The notes: generated by a model not told the origin, from the sequence alone. DNA of 64,000 nucleotides from Thiobacillus denitrificans DSM 12475 (GCF_000376425.1 NZ_AQWL01000009.1:24722-88721), one strand, 5' to 3'; counted from the first letter of the stretch, positions 53,575 to 62,781 are shown. Translations and numbers: made by a program.

Positions 53575-54006
53575 ATGCTCTATCGCTCGTTTTTTCCCCG
53601 CGACCTGTACGCGGACATGGATCGCCTGCAGCGTGAAATGCAGCAGGCCCTGGACCTTTCCCCGAATATCCGCGGCCTCGCGCGCGGTTTTCCTGCGCTG
53701 AATATCGGCGGCACCGCGAAATCGGTGGAGATTTATGCCTTTGCCCCCGGCATCGATCCGGCCAGCCTCGAGGTGCAGATCGAAAAAGGCGTGCTGACCG
53801 TCGCCGGCGAACGCAAGGACGACGAAATGGCGGAGAAGGCCGCCGTGCACATCAACGAACGCTACGCCGGCCGTTTCCGCCGTGTCGTGGCATTACCCGA
53901 CGACGTCGACGCCAACGCCTGCGAGGCGCAATACCGCGACGGCGTGCTGCACATCAGCATTCCCCGCAGCGAAAGCGCGCAACCGCGCCGCATTGCCATT
54001 CATTGA
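53575..54006 (+). CDS. Small heat-shock protein Hsp20 (first of three)
   Basis: 143 residues. N-terminal arm MLYRSFFPRDLYADMDRLQREMQQAL, alpha-crystallin domain (about 45-135: SVEIYAFAPGIDPASLEVQIEKGVLTVAGERK, ERYAGRFRRVVALPDDVD, AQYRDGVLHISIPRSE). ATP-independent holdase for unfolding proteins. Starts a tandem of three paralogues; AAGGAGG just upstream. Lacks an IxI tail, ending RRIAIH. Confidence 0.93.
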   Translation: MLYRSFFPRDLYADMDRLQREMQQALDLSPNIRGLARGFPALNIGGTAKSVEIYAFAPGIDPASLEVQIEKGVLTVAGERKDDEMAEKAAVHINERYAGRFRRVVALPDDVDANACEAQYRDGVLHISIPRSESAQPRRIAIH

Positions 54007-54018
54007 GGAGCAACGACC

Positions 54019-54417
54019 ATGGCCGACAACACGCTTGCCACCCAGACCCGGACCACCCAGTCCGACACTGACGCCGCGCGCGCCGAGGCTGCGCTGCTGC
54101 CGCCGGTGGACGTCATCGAGGATGCCGGCGGCATCACGCTCTATGCCGATCTGCCAGGCGTACCCAAGGACAAACTGAACCTGCATATCGAAGCCGACCG
54201 GCTAACCATCGATGCCGACATCGCGCTCGACATGCCCGAAGGTATGCAGCCCAGTCATGCGGAAGTGGGTCTGGTCCGCTATCACCGAGCGTTCACGCTG
54301 TCGAAGGAGCTGGACACCGAGAAGGTCGGCGCCGAATTCAGCAATGGCGTGCTGAAACTGCGCATACCGAAGGCGGAACACGCGCAGCCGCGACGCATTG
54401 AAGTGCGCGCTGCGTAA
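54019..54417 (+). CDS. Small heat-shock protein Hsp20 (second of three)
   Basis: 132 residues. Alpha-crystallin domain with EDAGGITLYADLPGVPKDKLNLHIEADRLTIDADI, VGLVRYHRAFTLSKELDTEKVGAEFSNGVLKLRIPKAE. Only 12 bp separate it from the first hsp20 gene (GGAGCAACG as ribosome-binding site), so they share a transcript. The G-V-L-xL-P motif is present. Confidence 0.93.
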   Translation: MADNTLATQTRTTQSDTDAARAEAALLPPVDVIEDAGGITLYADLPGVPKDKLNLHIEADRLTIDADIALDMPEGMQPSHAEVGLVRYHRAFTLSKELDTEKVGAEFSNGVLKLRIPKAEHAQPRRIEVRAA

Positions 54418-54453
54418 CCGTTGCCGGAGCGCATCCCTGCGCTCCGGCAACGG
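54418..54453 (+). other. 16-bp perfect stem between the second and third hsp20 genes
   Basis: CCGTTGCCGGAGCGCA and its exact complement flank a TCCC loop, starting right after the stop codon of the second gene. With no following T-run it is unlikely to terminate fully. It could stabilise the upstream message or reduce read-through into the third gene. Confidence 0.6.
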
Positions 54454-54475
54454 TACATGAACAAGGAGATTCGGG

Positions 54476-54982
54476 ATGAGATTCGATAACCTGAAGGAAA
54501 ATGTCGAGACCCTGTGGGACAACGTGGCCGAGGGGGGCCGCCACTTATGGCGTTCCGCCGCGGGTGCGCTGACCCGCTTCAAGCCTGGCGACGCGACCAA
54601 CCTGCCGCCTGCTGCGGCCGTGGACGATACCGCCTACATCCCCAGCCAGGGATGGTCGATGCTGGGCGGCGACGTGTTCGAGGACGATCAGCGCCTGGTG
54701 GTGCGGATCGAAGTGCCCGGAATGGAAAAGGAAGACCTCAAACTCGAGGTGCTCGACGACGCTCTGCTGGTTCACGGCGAAAAACGCTTTGCCCACGAAT
54801 CGACCGAAGGCCGCTGGCGGGTGATGCAGTGTGCCTACGGTAATTTCCGCCGCCGGATTCCCTTGCCCGCCGAGGTCAAGGCCGACGAAGCGCGGGTGAG
54901 CTACAAAAACGGCGTGCTGCGGGTAGAGTTGCCCAAGTCGTCTCCCGGGCGCAGCCGTGCGGTGAGCATCGCGGTGGAATGA
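54476..54982 (+). CDS. Small heat-shock protein Hsp20 (third of three)
   Basis: 168 residues, with a longer N-terminal arm (about 60 residues, MRFDNLKENVETLWDNVAEG...) than its neighbours. Alpha-crystallin domain: EDDQRLVVRIEVPGMEKEDLKLEVLDDALLVHGEKRF, YGNFRRRIPLPAEVKADEARVSYKNGVLRVELPK. Ribosome-binding site AAGGAG. Separated from the second gene by a strong stem-loop. Diverged from the other two in arm and core. Confidence 0.92.
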   Translation: MRFDNLKENVETLWDNVAEGGRHLWRSAAGALTRFKPGDATNLPPAAAVDDTAYIPSQGWSMLGGDVFEDDQRLVVRIEVPGMEKEDLKLEVLDDALLVHGEKRFAHESTEGRWRVMQCAYGNFRRRIPLPAEVKADEARVSYKNGVLRVELPKSSPGRSRAVSIAVE

Positions 54983-55129
54983 GCGGCGCATGCCGCGAGT
55001 CCCGGCTGCGCGCGCGTCATCCACAATAGGGCCGGTTTCAGGGATTATCCCGGCCTGCCCATCGAAAACCGGGTGTAATCTCCTTCCCATTGCCCAACGG
55101 CATTCCTTCTGCCCGCCGCCGGAGACTCC

Positions 55130-57832
55130 ATGCGCACCGAAACGCCCGTCACGCTGTATCTCAAGGATTACGCCCCGCCCGCCTGGCTGATCGACACCGT
55201 CGATCTTCATGTTGCAATTTTCGAGGGGCATGCCGACGTCAAAACCCGTCTCGCCTGCCGCCGCAATCCAGCCGCCGTAGCCGGCCCGATGGTACTGAAC
55301 GGCGAGGCACTGGAACTGGTCAGCCTCACGCTCGACGGCACACCACTCGACCCGGCACGCTACGCTCAGGCCGGCGAACGGCTGACGATTGACGCGTCGC
55401 TGCCGGATGAATGCATGCTGGAAACCGTGGTGCGCATTCATCCGGACAAGAACACCCAGCTGTCGGGGCTGTACCGGTCGAAAGACGGCTATTTCACCCA
55501 ATGCGAGGCGGAAGGTTTCCGCCGCATCACCTTCTTCCCGGACCGGCCCGACGTGATGGCAAAGTTCAGCTGCGCGGTGGAAGCCGACCGCGAACGCTTT
55601 CCGCAGCTGCTATCCAACGGCAATCCCGTCGCAGCCGGTGCGTGCGCCGGCGATGCGACGCGCCACTGGGCGCGCTGGGAAGACCCCTACGCCAAGCCCT
55701 GCTACCTGTTCGCGCTGGTGGCGGCCAGGCTCGACGTGCTGGAAGACGAATACGTGACCGCGTCCGGCCGCCGCGTGCAGCTCCAGATTTTCGTCGAACC
55801 CGGCAAGCTCGACCAGTGCGGCCACGCGATGGCGGCGCTGAAAAAAGCCATGCGCTGGGACGAGCAGCGCTTCGGGCTGGAATACGACCTCGACCGCTAC
55901 ATGATCGTCGCTGTCGGCGACTTCAACATGGGCGCGATGGAGAACAAGGGCCTCAACATTTTCAACACGAAATACGTGCTGGCGCGTCCCGACACCGCGA
56001 CCGACGCCGACTACCAGGGCATCGACCGCGTGGTGGCGCACGAGTACTTCCACAACTGGACCGGCAACCGCGTCACCTGCCGCGACTGGTTCCAGCTGTC
56101 GCTCAAAGAGGGGTTGACGGTATTCCGCGACCAGGAATTCGGCGCCGACACGCATTCGCGCGCGGTCACGCGCATCCAGGAAGTGCGCGCCCTGCGCATC
56201 GGCCAGTTCCCCGAAGACGCGGGACCGATGGCGCACCCGATCCGGCCGGCCTCCTACGCCGAGATCAACAATTTCTACACCGCCACCGTCTACAACAAGG
56301 GCGCGGAAGTCATCCGCATGATGCACACCCTGCTCGGACGCGACGCTTTCCGCCGCGGCATGGATCTTTACTTCCGGCGCCACGACGGCCAGGCCGTCAC
56401 CTGCGAGGATTTCGTCGCAGCGATGCAGGACGCCTCCGGCGTCGATCTCACGCAGTTCCGCCGCTGGTACGCGCGCGCCGGCACGCCGCGCCTGCATGCC
56501 GAAACGGCGTACGACGCCGTGGCCCGGCGCTACACGCTCACGCTCACCCAGCATCTCGCGCCCACCGCCTACGAAAAGCGACTGGCCGAATCGGGGCAGC
56601 CGGTCGTCGAGGGCGTGCTGCACATTCCCGTCGCGCTCGGCCTCGTCCTGCCCGACGGCAGCGACGCGCCGCTGCGACTCGCCGGCGAGCCGAACGCCGT
56701 CGGCACCACCCGCGTGCTGTCGCTCACCGAACCCACTCAGACCTTCATCTTCGAAGGCGTGCCTGCTGCGCCGGTCGCCTCGCTGCTGCGCGATTTCTCC
56801 GCGCCGGTGCTGCTCGAACTGGACCAGACCGACTTTGAGCTCGCGCACCTGATGGCCCACGACTCCGACGCCTTCAACCGCTGGGAAGCCGGACAGCGGC
56901 TGGCAACACGCGTCCTGCTCGCCGGCGTCGCCGCCGGCGGCAGCGGCACCGACTGGATACCCGACGCCTTCGTCGCCGCCTGCGGCCGCGTCCTCGACGA
57001 CGGCCTCGCCGGCGACCCCGCGCTCGCCGCCGAAGCGCTCAACCTGCCTGCCGAAGCCGTGCTCGCCGAAGCGGTGGTTGCCCAGGGCGACACCATCGAC
57101 CCCGAAGCCATCCACACCGCACGCGTGACCCTGCGCCGCCACCTCGCCGCCCGCCTACGCGACAAACTCGAAGCCGTGTGGACCACCCTCGCCCCCACCA
57201 CCGCCTACGCCCCCGACGGCTCGCAGGTCGGCCAGCGCGCCCTGCGCAACGCCTGCCTCGCTTATCTCGCCGAAAGCGATGCGGAGTATTTGCAGGCGTC
57301 GGTCGTGCCGCGCCTCACCGCCCAGCTCGCGGCGGGCGGCAACATGACCAATCAGATCGCTGCGCTGGCCACGCTCGCCAACCTCGACCTGCCCGAACGC
57401 GAAGCCGCACTCGCCGATTTCTACTCGCACTGGCAAACCGAAGCCCTGGTCATCGACAAGTGGTTCTCGGTGCAGGCCACCTCGCGCCTGCCCGGCACCG
57501 TCGGCCACATGCGCGCGCTAATGCAGCACCCTGCCTTCGACCTGAAAAACCCCAACCGCGTCTACGCCCTGATCCGCGGCTTCTGCGGCGCCAACCCGCG
57601 CCACTTCCACGCCGCCGACGGCAGCGGCTACGCGCTGGCCGCCGACGTCATCAGCGACCTGCAGGCGATGAATCCGCAGGTCGCGTCACGCATCGCCCGC
57701 AGCTTCGACCGCTGGCGTCAGTTCGACGCGGGCCGGCAGGCGCACGCGCGCGCCGCGCTGGAGCGCATCGCGGCAGTCGAGGATCTGGCGAAGGATGTGG
57801 CGGAGGTGGTGGGGAATGCGTTGAAGGCTTGA
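55130..57832 (+). CDS. pepN: Aminopeptidase N (M1 family)
   Basis: 900 residues, near the bacterial PepN length. Substrate motif GAMEN at 268-272, zinc ligands HEYFHNWTGNR (His304, His308, and downstream Glu in LKEGLTVFRDQEF). N-terminal beta domain and C-terminal DUF3458-type helical domains follow. Cytosolic zinc exopeptidase releasing N-terminal residues. Ribosome-binding site CCGGAGAC before ATG 55130. Converges with the apr operon. Confidence 0.96.
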   Translation: MRTETPVTLYLKDYAPPAWLIDTVDLHVAIFEGHADVKTRLACRRNPAAVAGPMVLNGEALELVSLTLDGTPLDPARYAQAGERLTIDASLPDECMLETVVRIHPDKNTQLSGLYRSKDGYFTQCEAEGFRRITFFPDRPDVMAKFSCAVEADRERFPQLLSNGNPVAAGACAGDATRHWARWEDPYAKPCYLFALVAARLDVLEDEYVTASGRRVQLQIFVEPGKLDQCGHAMAALKKAMRWDEQRFGLEYDLDRYMIVAVGDFNMGAMENKGLNIFNTKYVLARPDTATDADYQGIDRVVAHEYFHNWTGNRVTCRDWFQLSLKEGLTVFRDQEFGADTHSRAVTRIQEVRALRIGQFPEDAGPMAHPIRPASYAEINNFYTATVYNKGAEVIRMMHTLLGRDAFRRGMDLYFRRHDGQAVTCEDFVAAMQDASGVDLTQFRRWYARAGTPRLHAETAYDAVARRYTLTLTQHLAPTAYEKRLAESGQPVVEGVLHIPVALGLVLPDGSDAPLRLAGEPNAVGTTRVLSLTEPTQTFIFEGVPAAPVASLLRDFSAPVLLELDQTDFELAHLMAHDSDAFNRWEAGQRLATRVLLAGVAAGGSGTDWIPDAFVAACGRVLDDGLAGDPALAAEALNLPAEAVLAEAVVAQGDTIDPEAIHTARVTLRRHLAARLRDKLEAVWTTLAPTTAYAPDGSQVGQRALRNACLAYLAESDAEYLQASVVPRLTAQLAAGGNMTNQIAALATLANLDLPEREAALADFYSHWQTEALVIDKWFSVQATSRLPGTVGHMRALMQHPAFDLKNPNRVYALIRGFCGANPRHFHAADGSGYALAADVISDLQAMNPQVASRIARSFDRWRQFDAGRQAHARAALERIAAVEDLAKDVAEVVGNALKA

Positions 57833-57931
57833 CCGGCAAGGTTGGCGCATTGCCCATGCAGGGCGATGATGCGGGATTTGTTGGCCGCTCCGCTATCGGC
57901 CCGACCTGTCAGGTGAGCGTGGCCTGCGCTT

Positions 57932-58093
57932 TTACGGCTTCTTGGGCGTGGTGTATTTCACCACTTTATGGAACGGTTCCCAGATAGTCTCGTAACCGAC
58001 GTAACCCTTCTCGGTCGGCGCTTTTTGCCGGGTTGTCAGAAAGCGTGATTTGCCTTCCGGGACGGGACGCTTGGTTTTGGTGGGTTCGCTCAT
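57932..58093 (-). CDS. Small basic protein at the end of the apr operon (53 residues)
   Basis: ATG 58093, TAA at 57932-57934; 53 residues rich in Lys, Pro and Thr (MSEPTKTKRPVPEGKSRFL... ending KYTTPKKP). GACGAGGTAAACC gives a Shine-Dalgarno at fair distance. It lies 74 bp after the SlyD-like gene on the same strand and third positions are GC-biased as in neighbours. Contains GYVGYETIWEPFHKVVKY. No family recognised; association with the apr genes is by position only. Confidence 0.65.
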   Translation of the reverse strand: MSEPTKTKRPVPEGKSRFLTTRQKAPTEKGYVGYETIWEPFHKVVKYTTPKKP

Positions 58094-58167
58094 GGTTTAC
58101 CTCGTCTCTTTGGAAATGGGGGGCTTGGCCGACATCAGGCCTGTCGCGGATGCGATTTGCGCACCAT

Positions 58168-58677
58168 TCAAATGGGAACGGCGCGACAGTCGTTCAGGGC
58201 AGGGGACGCTTCCACCTTGCCGCCGTACCGGATTTCCTCATCCGTGGCATCACGTACCCTTAGTATTTCAAGCTTGAAAATCACTTCCCGGCCGCACAGC
58301 GGGTTATTGCCGTCAATCGTCACCGTTCTGGCGTCCACCCGGGTCACCAGAAAACTCCTGGTTTGGCCATTGTCGTTTTCCATCAGGATGGCCGTGCCGA
58401 CTTCACGGTAGGCCTCAGGGACATTCGCGATGGCTTCGATAATCACCAGTGCTTCATCCCGGGGGCCGTATATGTCGTTGCAGTCTATGTGTACCTCGAT
58501 GATATCGCCCTCGGATTTGCTCTCCAGCGCGTCCATGACCCGGGGCGACAAGATCGCGTTGACGCCGTGAACATAGCCCAGAGGAAACTCGACCAGCGTC
58601 AGCACCTGGCGTGTTTTCCGGTCGATCACCTTGTAGGTCAGTTCGACATATTTGTTGGCTTCGACGATGGCTTTCAT
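58168..58677 (-). CDS. SlyD-like FKBP-type peptidyl-prolyl isomerase
   Basis: 169 residues. FKBP core split by an insert-in-flap: KYVELTYKVID, FPLGYVHGVNAILSPRVMDAL, GDIIEVHIDCNDIYGPRDEAL, then VTIDGNNPLCGREVIFKLEILRVRDAT. It lacks the His/Cys-rich metal-binding tail of E. coli SlyD. Probably helps fold or mature an operon product such as the reductase. Fifteen bp downstream of the 129-residue gene. Confidence 0.85.
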   Translation of the reverse strand: MKAIVEANKYVELTYKVIDRKTRQVLTLVEFPLGYVHGVNAILSPRVMDALESKSEGDIIEVHIDCNDIYGPRDEALVIIEAIANVPEAYREVGTAILMENDNGQTRSFLVTRVDARTVTIDGNNPLCGREVIFKLEILRVRDATDEEIRYGGKVEASPALNDCRAVPI

Positions 58678-58692
58678 GGATGTCCTGAAGTT

Positions 58693-59082
58693 TCAGAAAA
58701 TGGAGGCGGCAAAGATGCGTACCTCGCCCTGTTCATAGCCCAGCACCAGACGCCCGAGCCATTCACCTTCCTTCTTCGTGCTGCGGACCCGGTACAGCAC
58801 CGTGACATGCCGGCCTCTCCGGATGATGCCCAGGTAATCCCATTCCGGGTGCAGGCTTCGGGTCAGTTCGCTGTTGGCGAACTGTTTGCCGAGTTCGATC
58901 TCATTCAGACCGAGCAGCAGGTCGTAGGAAAACTTGCGGATGAATTTTCCGTACTGCCCCTGGTTGGAGTATTTAATCAGGTCGCGCCACATAGGGTGGG
59001 CAAGCTCCAGAATCGCCTCGTCGCTGTGTTCGATGATGTTCATGGAGGTCTGGGGGGTGGCCTGAACGACAGAAGTGGTCAT
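58693..59082 (-). CDS. Uncharacterised 129-residue protein in the apr operon
   Basis: Start ATG 59082 follows AAGGAATTGCCC; a longer in-frame extension runs back into the aprA end and is rejected. No signal peptide or membrane segment. Contains WRDLIKYSNQGQYGKFIRKF, LHPEWDYLGIIRRGRHVTVLYR and EWLGRLVLGYEQGEVRIFAASIF, an alpha-then-beta pattern that could be an NTF2-like fold, but no family was recognised. Lies 98 bp after aprA and 15 bp before the SlyD-like gene. Confidence 0.75.
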   Translation of the reverse strand: MTTSVVQATPQTSMNIIEHSDEAILELAHPMWRDLIKYSNQGQYGKFIRKFSYDLLLGLNEIELGKQFANSELTRSLHPEWDYLGIIRRGRHVTVLYRVRSTKKEGEWLGRLVLGYEQGEVRIFAASIF

Positions 59083-59180
59083 GGGCAATTCCTTGTAGGG
59101 TCGCGAAAAAACCTGCGCAGGAACGTGCGGGTTTTCAGGGAAGATAGCGGCGGCCAGCAGGCTGGTGTCGCGGCCGCGGT

Positions 59181-61049
59181 TTACTCGTCCTTGCCGACCA
59201 GGTGGTAGCACGGGGCTTTTTCCATGGTGTATTCGCCGGTCGCGGGATCGCGACGCGATACGGTGAGGACATGCCAGTTTGCATCGTCGAGCTTCATCGC
59301 ATCCCCCCGATAGTAGTAACCCGGCCAGCGGGTTTCCTTGCGGAACAGGGTGTGTTGCATGACCGCCTCAGAGGTGAGGTGGCGATGCTTCAGCTCCCAG
59401 GCGCGCAGCAGTTCGTGGATGTCCTCGGCGGCAATTTTCTCAAGGTCCTCTTCCATGATCTTGAGTTTTTTCAGGCCGATTTGCAGCAGCTTGTCGTTGG
59501 TCATGTAGTTGACCGTCGCCCCTGCGCAGTACTCGTCCATCAGCTTCTGCAGACGGTCGAGGCCCTGCCGGGGATTGATGTAGTTCGGGTTGACGCTACC
59601 CGCCGTGATTTCGTTGCGGTTGACCTTGTAATGCTCCATCGGCTTGAAGATTTCTTCACCGCGGCGCCGGATCTGCGTATCAGAAACCTGGATGCCCTCG
59701 GCCTTGCCGTCGTCGATGTATTTGCACGCAGCCTTGGCGGCCAGACGGCCTTCGGTAAACGAGCCCGACGAGAACGCGTGCGGCGTGCCGCCGACGGCAT
59801 CGCCCGCGCCGAATAGACCCTCGACCGTGGTCATGCGGTTGTAGCCCCAGTAGTACTCCGGAGGGGAAATATCCTCGGGGCCTGAACACCAGGCGCCGCA
59901 ACCGGTCGCGTGCGAGCCCATCACATACGGCTCGGAGGTGGTCAGTTCCGGGTTTTCATACTTCGGATTGACATCGGTCGCCGCCCACAGCACGGCCTGG
60001 CCCACGGTCATGCCAAGAAAGTTATGCCAGCCGATCTCCTCCAGATGCGGATCCTGGAAGGCCTCCATCGTCACCATGTGGATAGGACCGCGACCGGCGT
60101 TCACCTCGGAAATGAATGCGTGGTTGCGCAGACAGGTCGGAATAGGCTTGTGGGACAGATGCTGCCCCTCGGTATCCAGATATTCCTTGCCGACCATTTC
60201 AGTCAGCGCGGGGAACCACTTCGACTCGTACTCTTCGCCATTACAGTTCTGCGTGTAGGTCTTGAGGTGCAGGAAGTAAGCTCCCACCGGACCGTAACCA
60301 TCCTTGAATCGCGCCAGTACGATACGGTTTTCCATCTGGGTCATTTTTGCGCCCGCCTGGATCATCAGGCCATAGGCCGAGCCCGACGACCACGGGGCAT
60401 ACCAGACGCGGCCCGCACCTTCACCCACTGAGCGCGGCTTGAAGATGTTGGAGGCTCCGCCCGCGCCGACGATCACCGTCCTGGATTTGAAGACGTGGTA
60501 ATCCCCGGTGCGGACGTTAAAGCCGACCGCCCCGGCCACGCGATTCTCCTTGGCGTCATCCATCAGCAGATGGGTGATGCAGATCCGGTTAAAGACCTTG
60601 TCGGCGGATTTCTTGGCCGCCTCGGCGACGATCGGCTTGTAGGATTCGCCGTGAATCATGATCTGCCAACGCCCCTCGCGCTGATAGTGGCCGGTCTTGG
60701 GGTCGCGCATGATCGGCAGGCCCCACTCTTCGAACTGGTGAACGGCGGAGTCGACGTGACGCGCCATATCGAACAGCAAGTCTTCGCGCACCATCCCCAT
60801 CAGGTCCATCCGCGCGTAACGGACGTGATCTTCAGGCTTGTTCTCGCCCCAACGCGTGCCCATGTAACAGTTGATCGCATAGAGGCCCTGGGCCACTGCG
60901 CCCGAACGGTCCATGTTGGCCTTTTCGGCAATGACGATCTTCTTGTCCTGCCCCCAGTAGCGCGCTTCCCACGCAGCACCCGTGCCGCCCAGGCCCGCGC
61001 CTACGACAAGGATGTCGATGTTGTCTTCGACAATGGTCTTGTAAGCCAT
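59181..61049 (-). CDS. aprA: Adenylylsulfate reductase, alpha subunit
   Basis: 622 residues. FAD-binding VVGAGLGGTGAAWEARYWG at the N-terminus; SGAVAQGLYAINCYMG, catalytic-site region RWQIMIHGESYKP, and FGAGDAVGGTPHAFSSGSFTEGRLAA are typical of AprA. In sulfur oxidisers the enzyme runs in reverse, joining sulfite and AMP to form adenylylsulfate and passing electrons via AprB. One-base overlap with aprB (TGATG). Confidence 0.97.
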   Translation of the reverse strand: MAYKTIVEDNIDILVVGAGLGGTGAAWEARYWGQDKKIVIAEKANMDRSGAVAQGLYAINCYMGTRWGENKPEDHVRYARMDLMGMVREDLLFDMARHVDSAVHQFEEWGLPIMRDPKTGHYQREGRWQIMIHGESYKPIVAEAAKKSADKVFNRICITHLLMDDAKENRVAGAVGFNVRTGDYHVFKSRTVIVGAGGASNIFKPRSVGEGAGRVWYAPWSSGSAYGLMIQAGAKMTQMENRIVLARFKDGYGPVGAYFLHLKTYTQNCNGEEYESKWFPALTEMVGKEYLDTEGQHLSHKPIPTCLRNHAFISEVNAGRGPIHMVTMEAFQDPHLEEIGWHNFLGMTVGQAVLWAATDVNPKYENPELTTSEPYVMGSHATGCGAWCSGPEDISPPEYYWGYNRMTTVEGLFGAGDAVGGTPHAFSSGSFTEGRLAAKAACKYIDDGKAEGIQVSDTQIRRRGEEIFKPMEHYKVNRNEITAGSVNPNYINPRQGLDRLQKLMDEYCAGATVNYMTNDKLLQIGLKKLKIMEEDLEKIAAEDIHELLRAWELKHRHLTSEAVMQHTLFRKETRWPGYYYRGDAMKLDDANWHVLTVSRRDPATGEYTMEKAPCYHLVGKDE

Positions 61050-61531
61050 CAGTAGTACACCCCTTCCTTCATCACGAGGCGGTTCGATTCCAGCGTATGC
61101 AGATCGCCTTCGTCCATGCGAATGTATTTGGGCTCGTTGAACAACAACTGGCTATCACGCATCGCCTGGCTGGGCGCGGGCACAGCGGAGAGTTGCGGGA
61201 TGTGTTTGCCCCAGGGCTTGGTCGTGATCGGCGCCAGCAGCTCCATGTCCTTTTCGCCGTTGCGGAACTTGATGCGCCAGGCAATGACGCCTTTTTCCTC
61301 GTCGCGACGGACGCGTACCGAGTGGCCCAGCGGGGCGAAGTCGGCGTAACCGCGTACATCGATCGCATCATGCGGACAGGCCTTGACGCACGAGTAGCAC
61401 TCCCAGCACATGTTCGGCTCGATGTTGTAGGCGCGCCGCGTGACTTTATCGATGTGCATGATGTCCGACGGACAGATGTCGACGCAGTGTCCGCAGCCAT
61501 CGCAGCGTGTCATGTACACAAAGGTAGGCAT
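61049..61531 (-). CDS. aprB: Adenylylsulfate reductase, beta subunit (2 x [4Fe-4S])
   Basis: 160 residues. Two CxxCxxCxxxC clusters: Cys10/13/16/20 (CDGCGHCVDIC) and Cys42/45/48/52 (CWECYSCVKAC). The C-terminal part (SAVPAPSQAMRDSQLLFNEPKYIRMDEGDL) wraps AprA in known structures. Electron carrier between AprA and the membrane anchor. Starts 36 bp downstream of aprM. Confidence 0.97.
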   Translation of the reverse strand: MPTFVYMTRCDGCGHCVDICPSDIMHIDKVTRRAYNIEPNMCWECYSCVKACPHDAIDVRGYADFAPLGHSVRVRRDEEKGVIAWRIKFRNGEKDMELLAPITTKPWGKHIPQLSAVPAPSQAMRDSQLLFNEPKYIRMDEGDLHTLESNRLVMKEGVYY

Positions 61532-61567
61532 GGTGTACCTCTCGATTCTGCTGGATTGGTAGGGCCA

Positions 61568-62416
61568 TTAAAAATGGCTGGGCGCTTCACGCTTGATGCC
61601 CAGTCCCATATTGGGCGGATGGGCCCCCAGGTAGGCCGGGACATCAGGAAACCTCGCCTGCACTTCAGGATCCGACGGATCGTAGATGGCGGGCATGTTT
61701 TCCCTCGAACCATCCGCCTTGATGACGCGCTTCTGGAAAGCGGCCGCGGGCTTGAAGAACATGTGCGCGAATTTGGACCAATACACCGAGCCGAAGAGCA
61801 GCGTGCTGAAGGCGACGAACAATATGAAGAACAGCATGTTCAGCGTGCCGAGTCCCATGGTGAAAGACCAGAGCAGCGCGAAGGTGGCCATGCCAAGCAG
61901 GCCGATGATGAAAAGGTCTCCGCGCCCGTTCAACCGATACCACTTGACGCCCTCGGAGGCGACGTCGACACGGATACTGAACCAGAACCAGTACCCCCCC
62001 AGGCACAGCATGACCGCGCCCAGGTGCCACAGCAGCGCCAGGATGGCCGGCGCCGAATCTTCCAGGGTCGGATAGGCAAAGATCAGTATCGCCGTGGTGA
62101 CGACAAAAATGATGAAGCCGTACATGGTGAAGAGGTGCGAAATGCGGCGCTTCAGATTGGCGAATTCGCCCGAGGTCAGCACCTCCTTGCCGACGGTCTT
62201 CAAGGCCAGTGCGCTTTTTTCGCCCGTACCTAGCGTGCGCGTCGCGTTCTTCCTGGCCTTCCTGGCATTCTCGAAAAAATACCGGGCACTTTTCTTGTGA
62301 AGCATGTCGAGCACCGTCCCGACCACCACCAGAAGGAGCATCAGCACGACGTATGCCTGCATCGCAGCCGGGGGGATGACCGCGGCGAGTTCGGCGAAGG
62401 GGTTGCTAGCGATCAT
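61568..62416 (-). CDS. aprM: AprM, membrane anchor of adenylylsulfate reductase
   Basis: 282 residues with about five or six membrane helices (AYVVLMLLLVVVGTVL, LFTMYGFIIFVVTTAILIFA, ALLWHLGAVMLCLGGYWFWF, LFIIGLLGMATFALLW, LNMLFFILFVAFSTLLFG) and histidines suited to haem or quinone contact. Gene order aprM-aprB-aprA is characteristic of betaproteobacterial sulfur oxidisers such as Thiobacillus, where AprM replaces QmoABC as link to quinones (family knowledge). Confidence 0.92.
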   Translation of the reverse strand: MIASNPFAELAAVIPPAAMQAYVVLMLLLVVVGTVLDMLHKKSARYFFENARKARKNATRTLGTGEKSALALKTVGKEVLTSGEFANLKRRISHLFTMYGFIIFVVTTAILIFAYPTLEDSAPAILALLWHLGAVMLCLGGYWFWFSIRVDVASEGVKWYRLNGRGDLFIIGLLGMATFALLWSFTMGLGTLNMLFFILFVAFSTLLFGSVYWSKFAHMFFKPAAAFQKRVIKADGSRENMPAIYDPSDPEVQARFPDVPAYLGAHPPNMGLGIKREAPSHF

Positions 62417-62459
62417 GGCATCCGGTCTCCTCAGGCCTCAAAAATACGAACACGAGTCC

Positions 62460-62471
62460 TTCGTATACGAA
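62460..62471. promoter_or_regulatory. 12-bp palindrome in the aprM leader
   Basis: TTCGTATACGAA, perfect, 43 bp before the aprM start. An additional ACGAA half-site lies at about 62447. Operator-like, but no regulator gene adjoins. Confidence 0.4.
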
Positions 62472-62593
62472 ATAGCTAGGCGCCTGGAGATACATATTGA
62501 AAACACACTGCCCCGATGCCCCGACTCGCAATTCGCTGTCGCTCCGTGATTTGGCATCCTCGGTCAATCTCTATGGCGCAACTCAATTCATGC

Positions 62594-62621
62594 ACCATAG
62601 GGTAGACAGCTTTATTTTCAA
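62594..62621 (-). promoter_or_regulatory. Candidate sigma-70 promoter of the apr operon
   Basis: Minus strand TTGAAA (62621-62616), 16-bp spacer, TATGGT (62599-62594), giving a leader of about 170 nt before aprM. The rest of 62417-62781 shows no gene. Confidence 0.4.
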
Positions 62622-62781
62622 GGGAAATTTACCGGCCGAGAAACGAGCGGAGAATGTCGACGGTTCTCAATGCGGAGGTTTCTGTTCGCGTTACCGGGCA
62701 ACCCTATTATTCACGGCTTCACCTCTGGGTTGCCGGCGCAAGCCCGCGTCTGACAGACGAAACTTACGGCAATAGTGCCGG

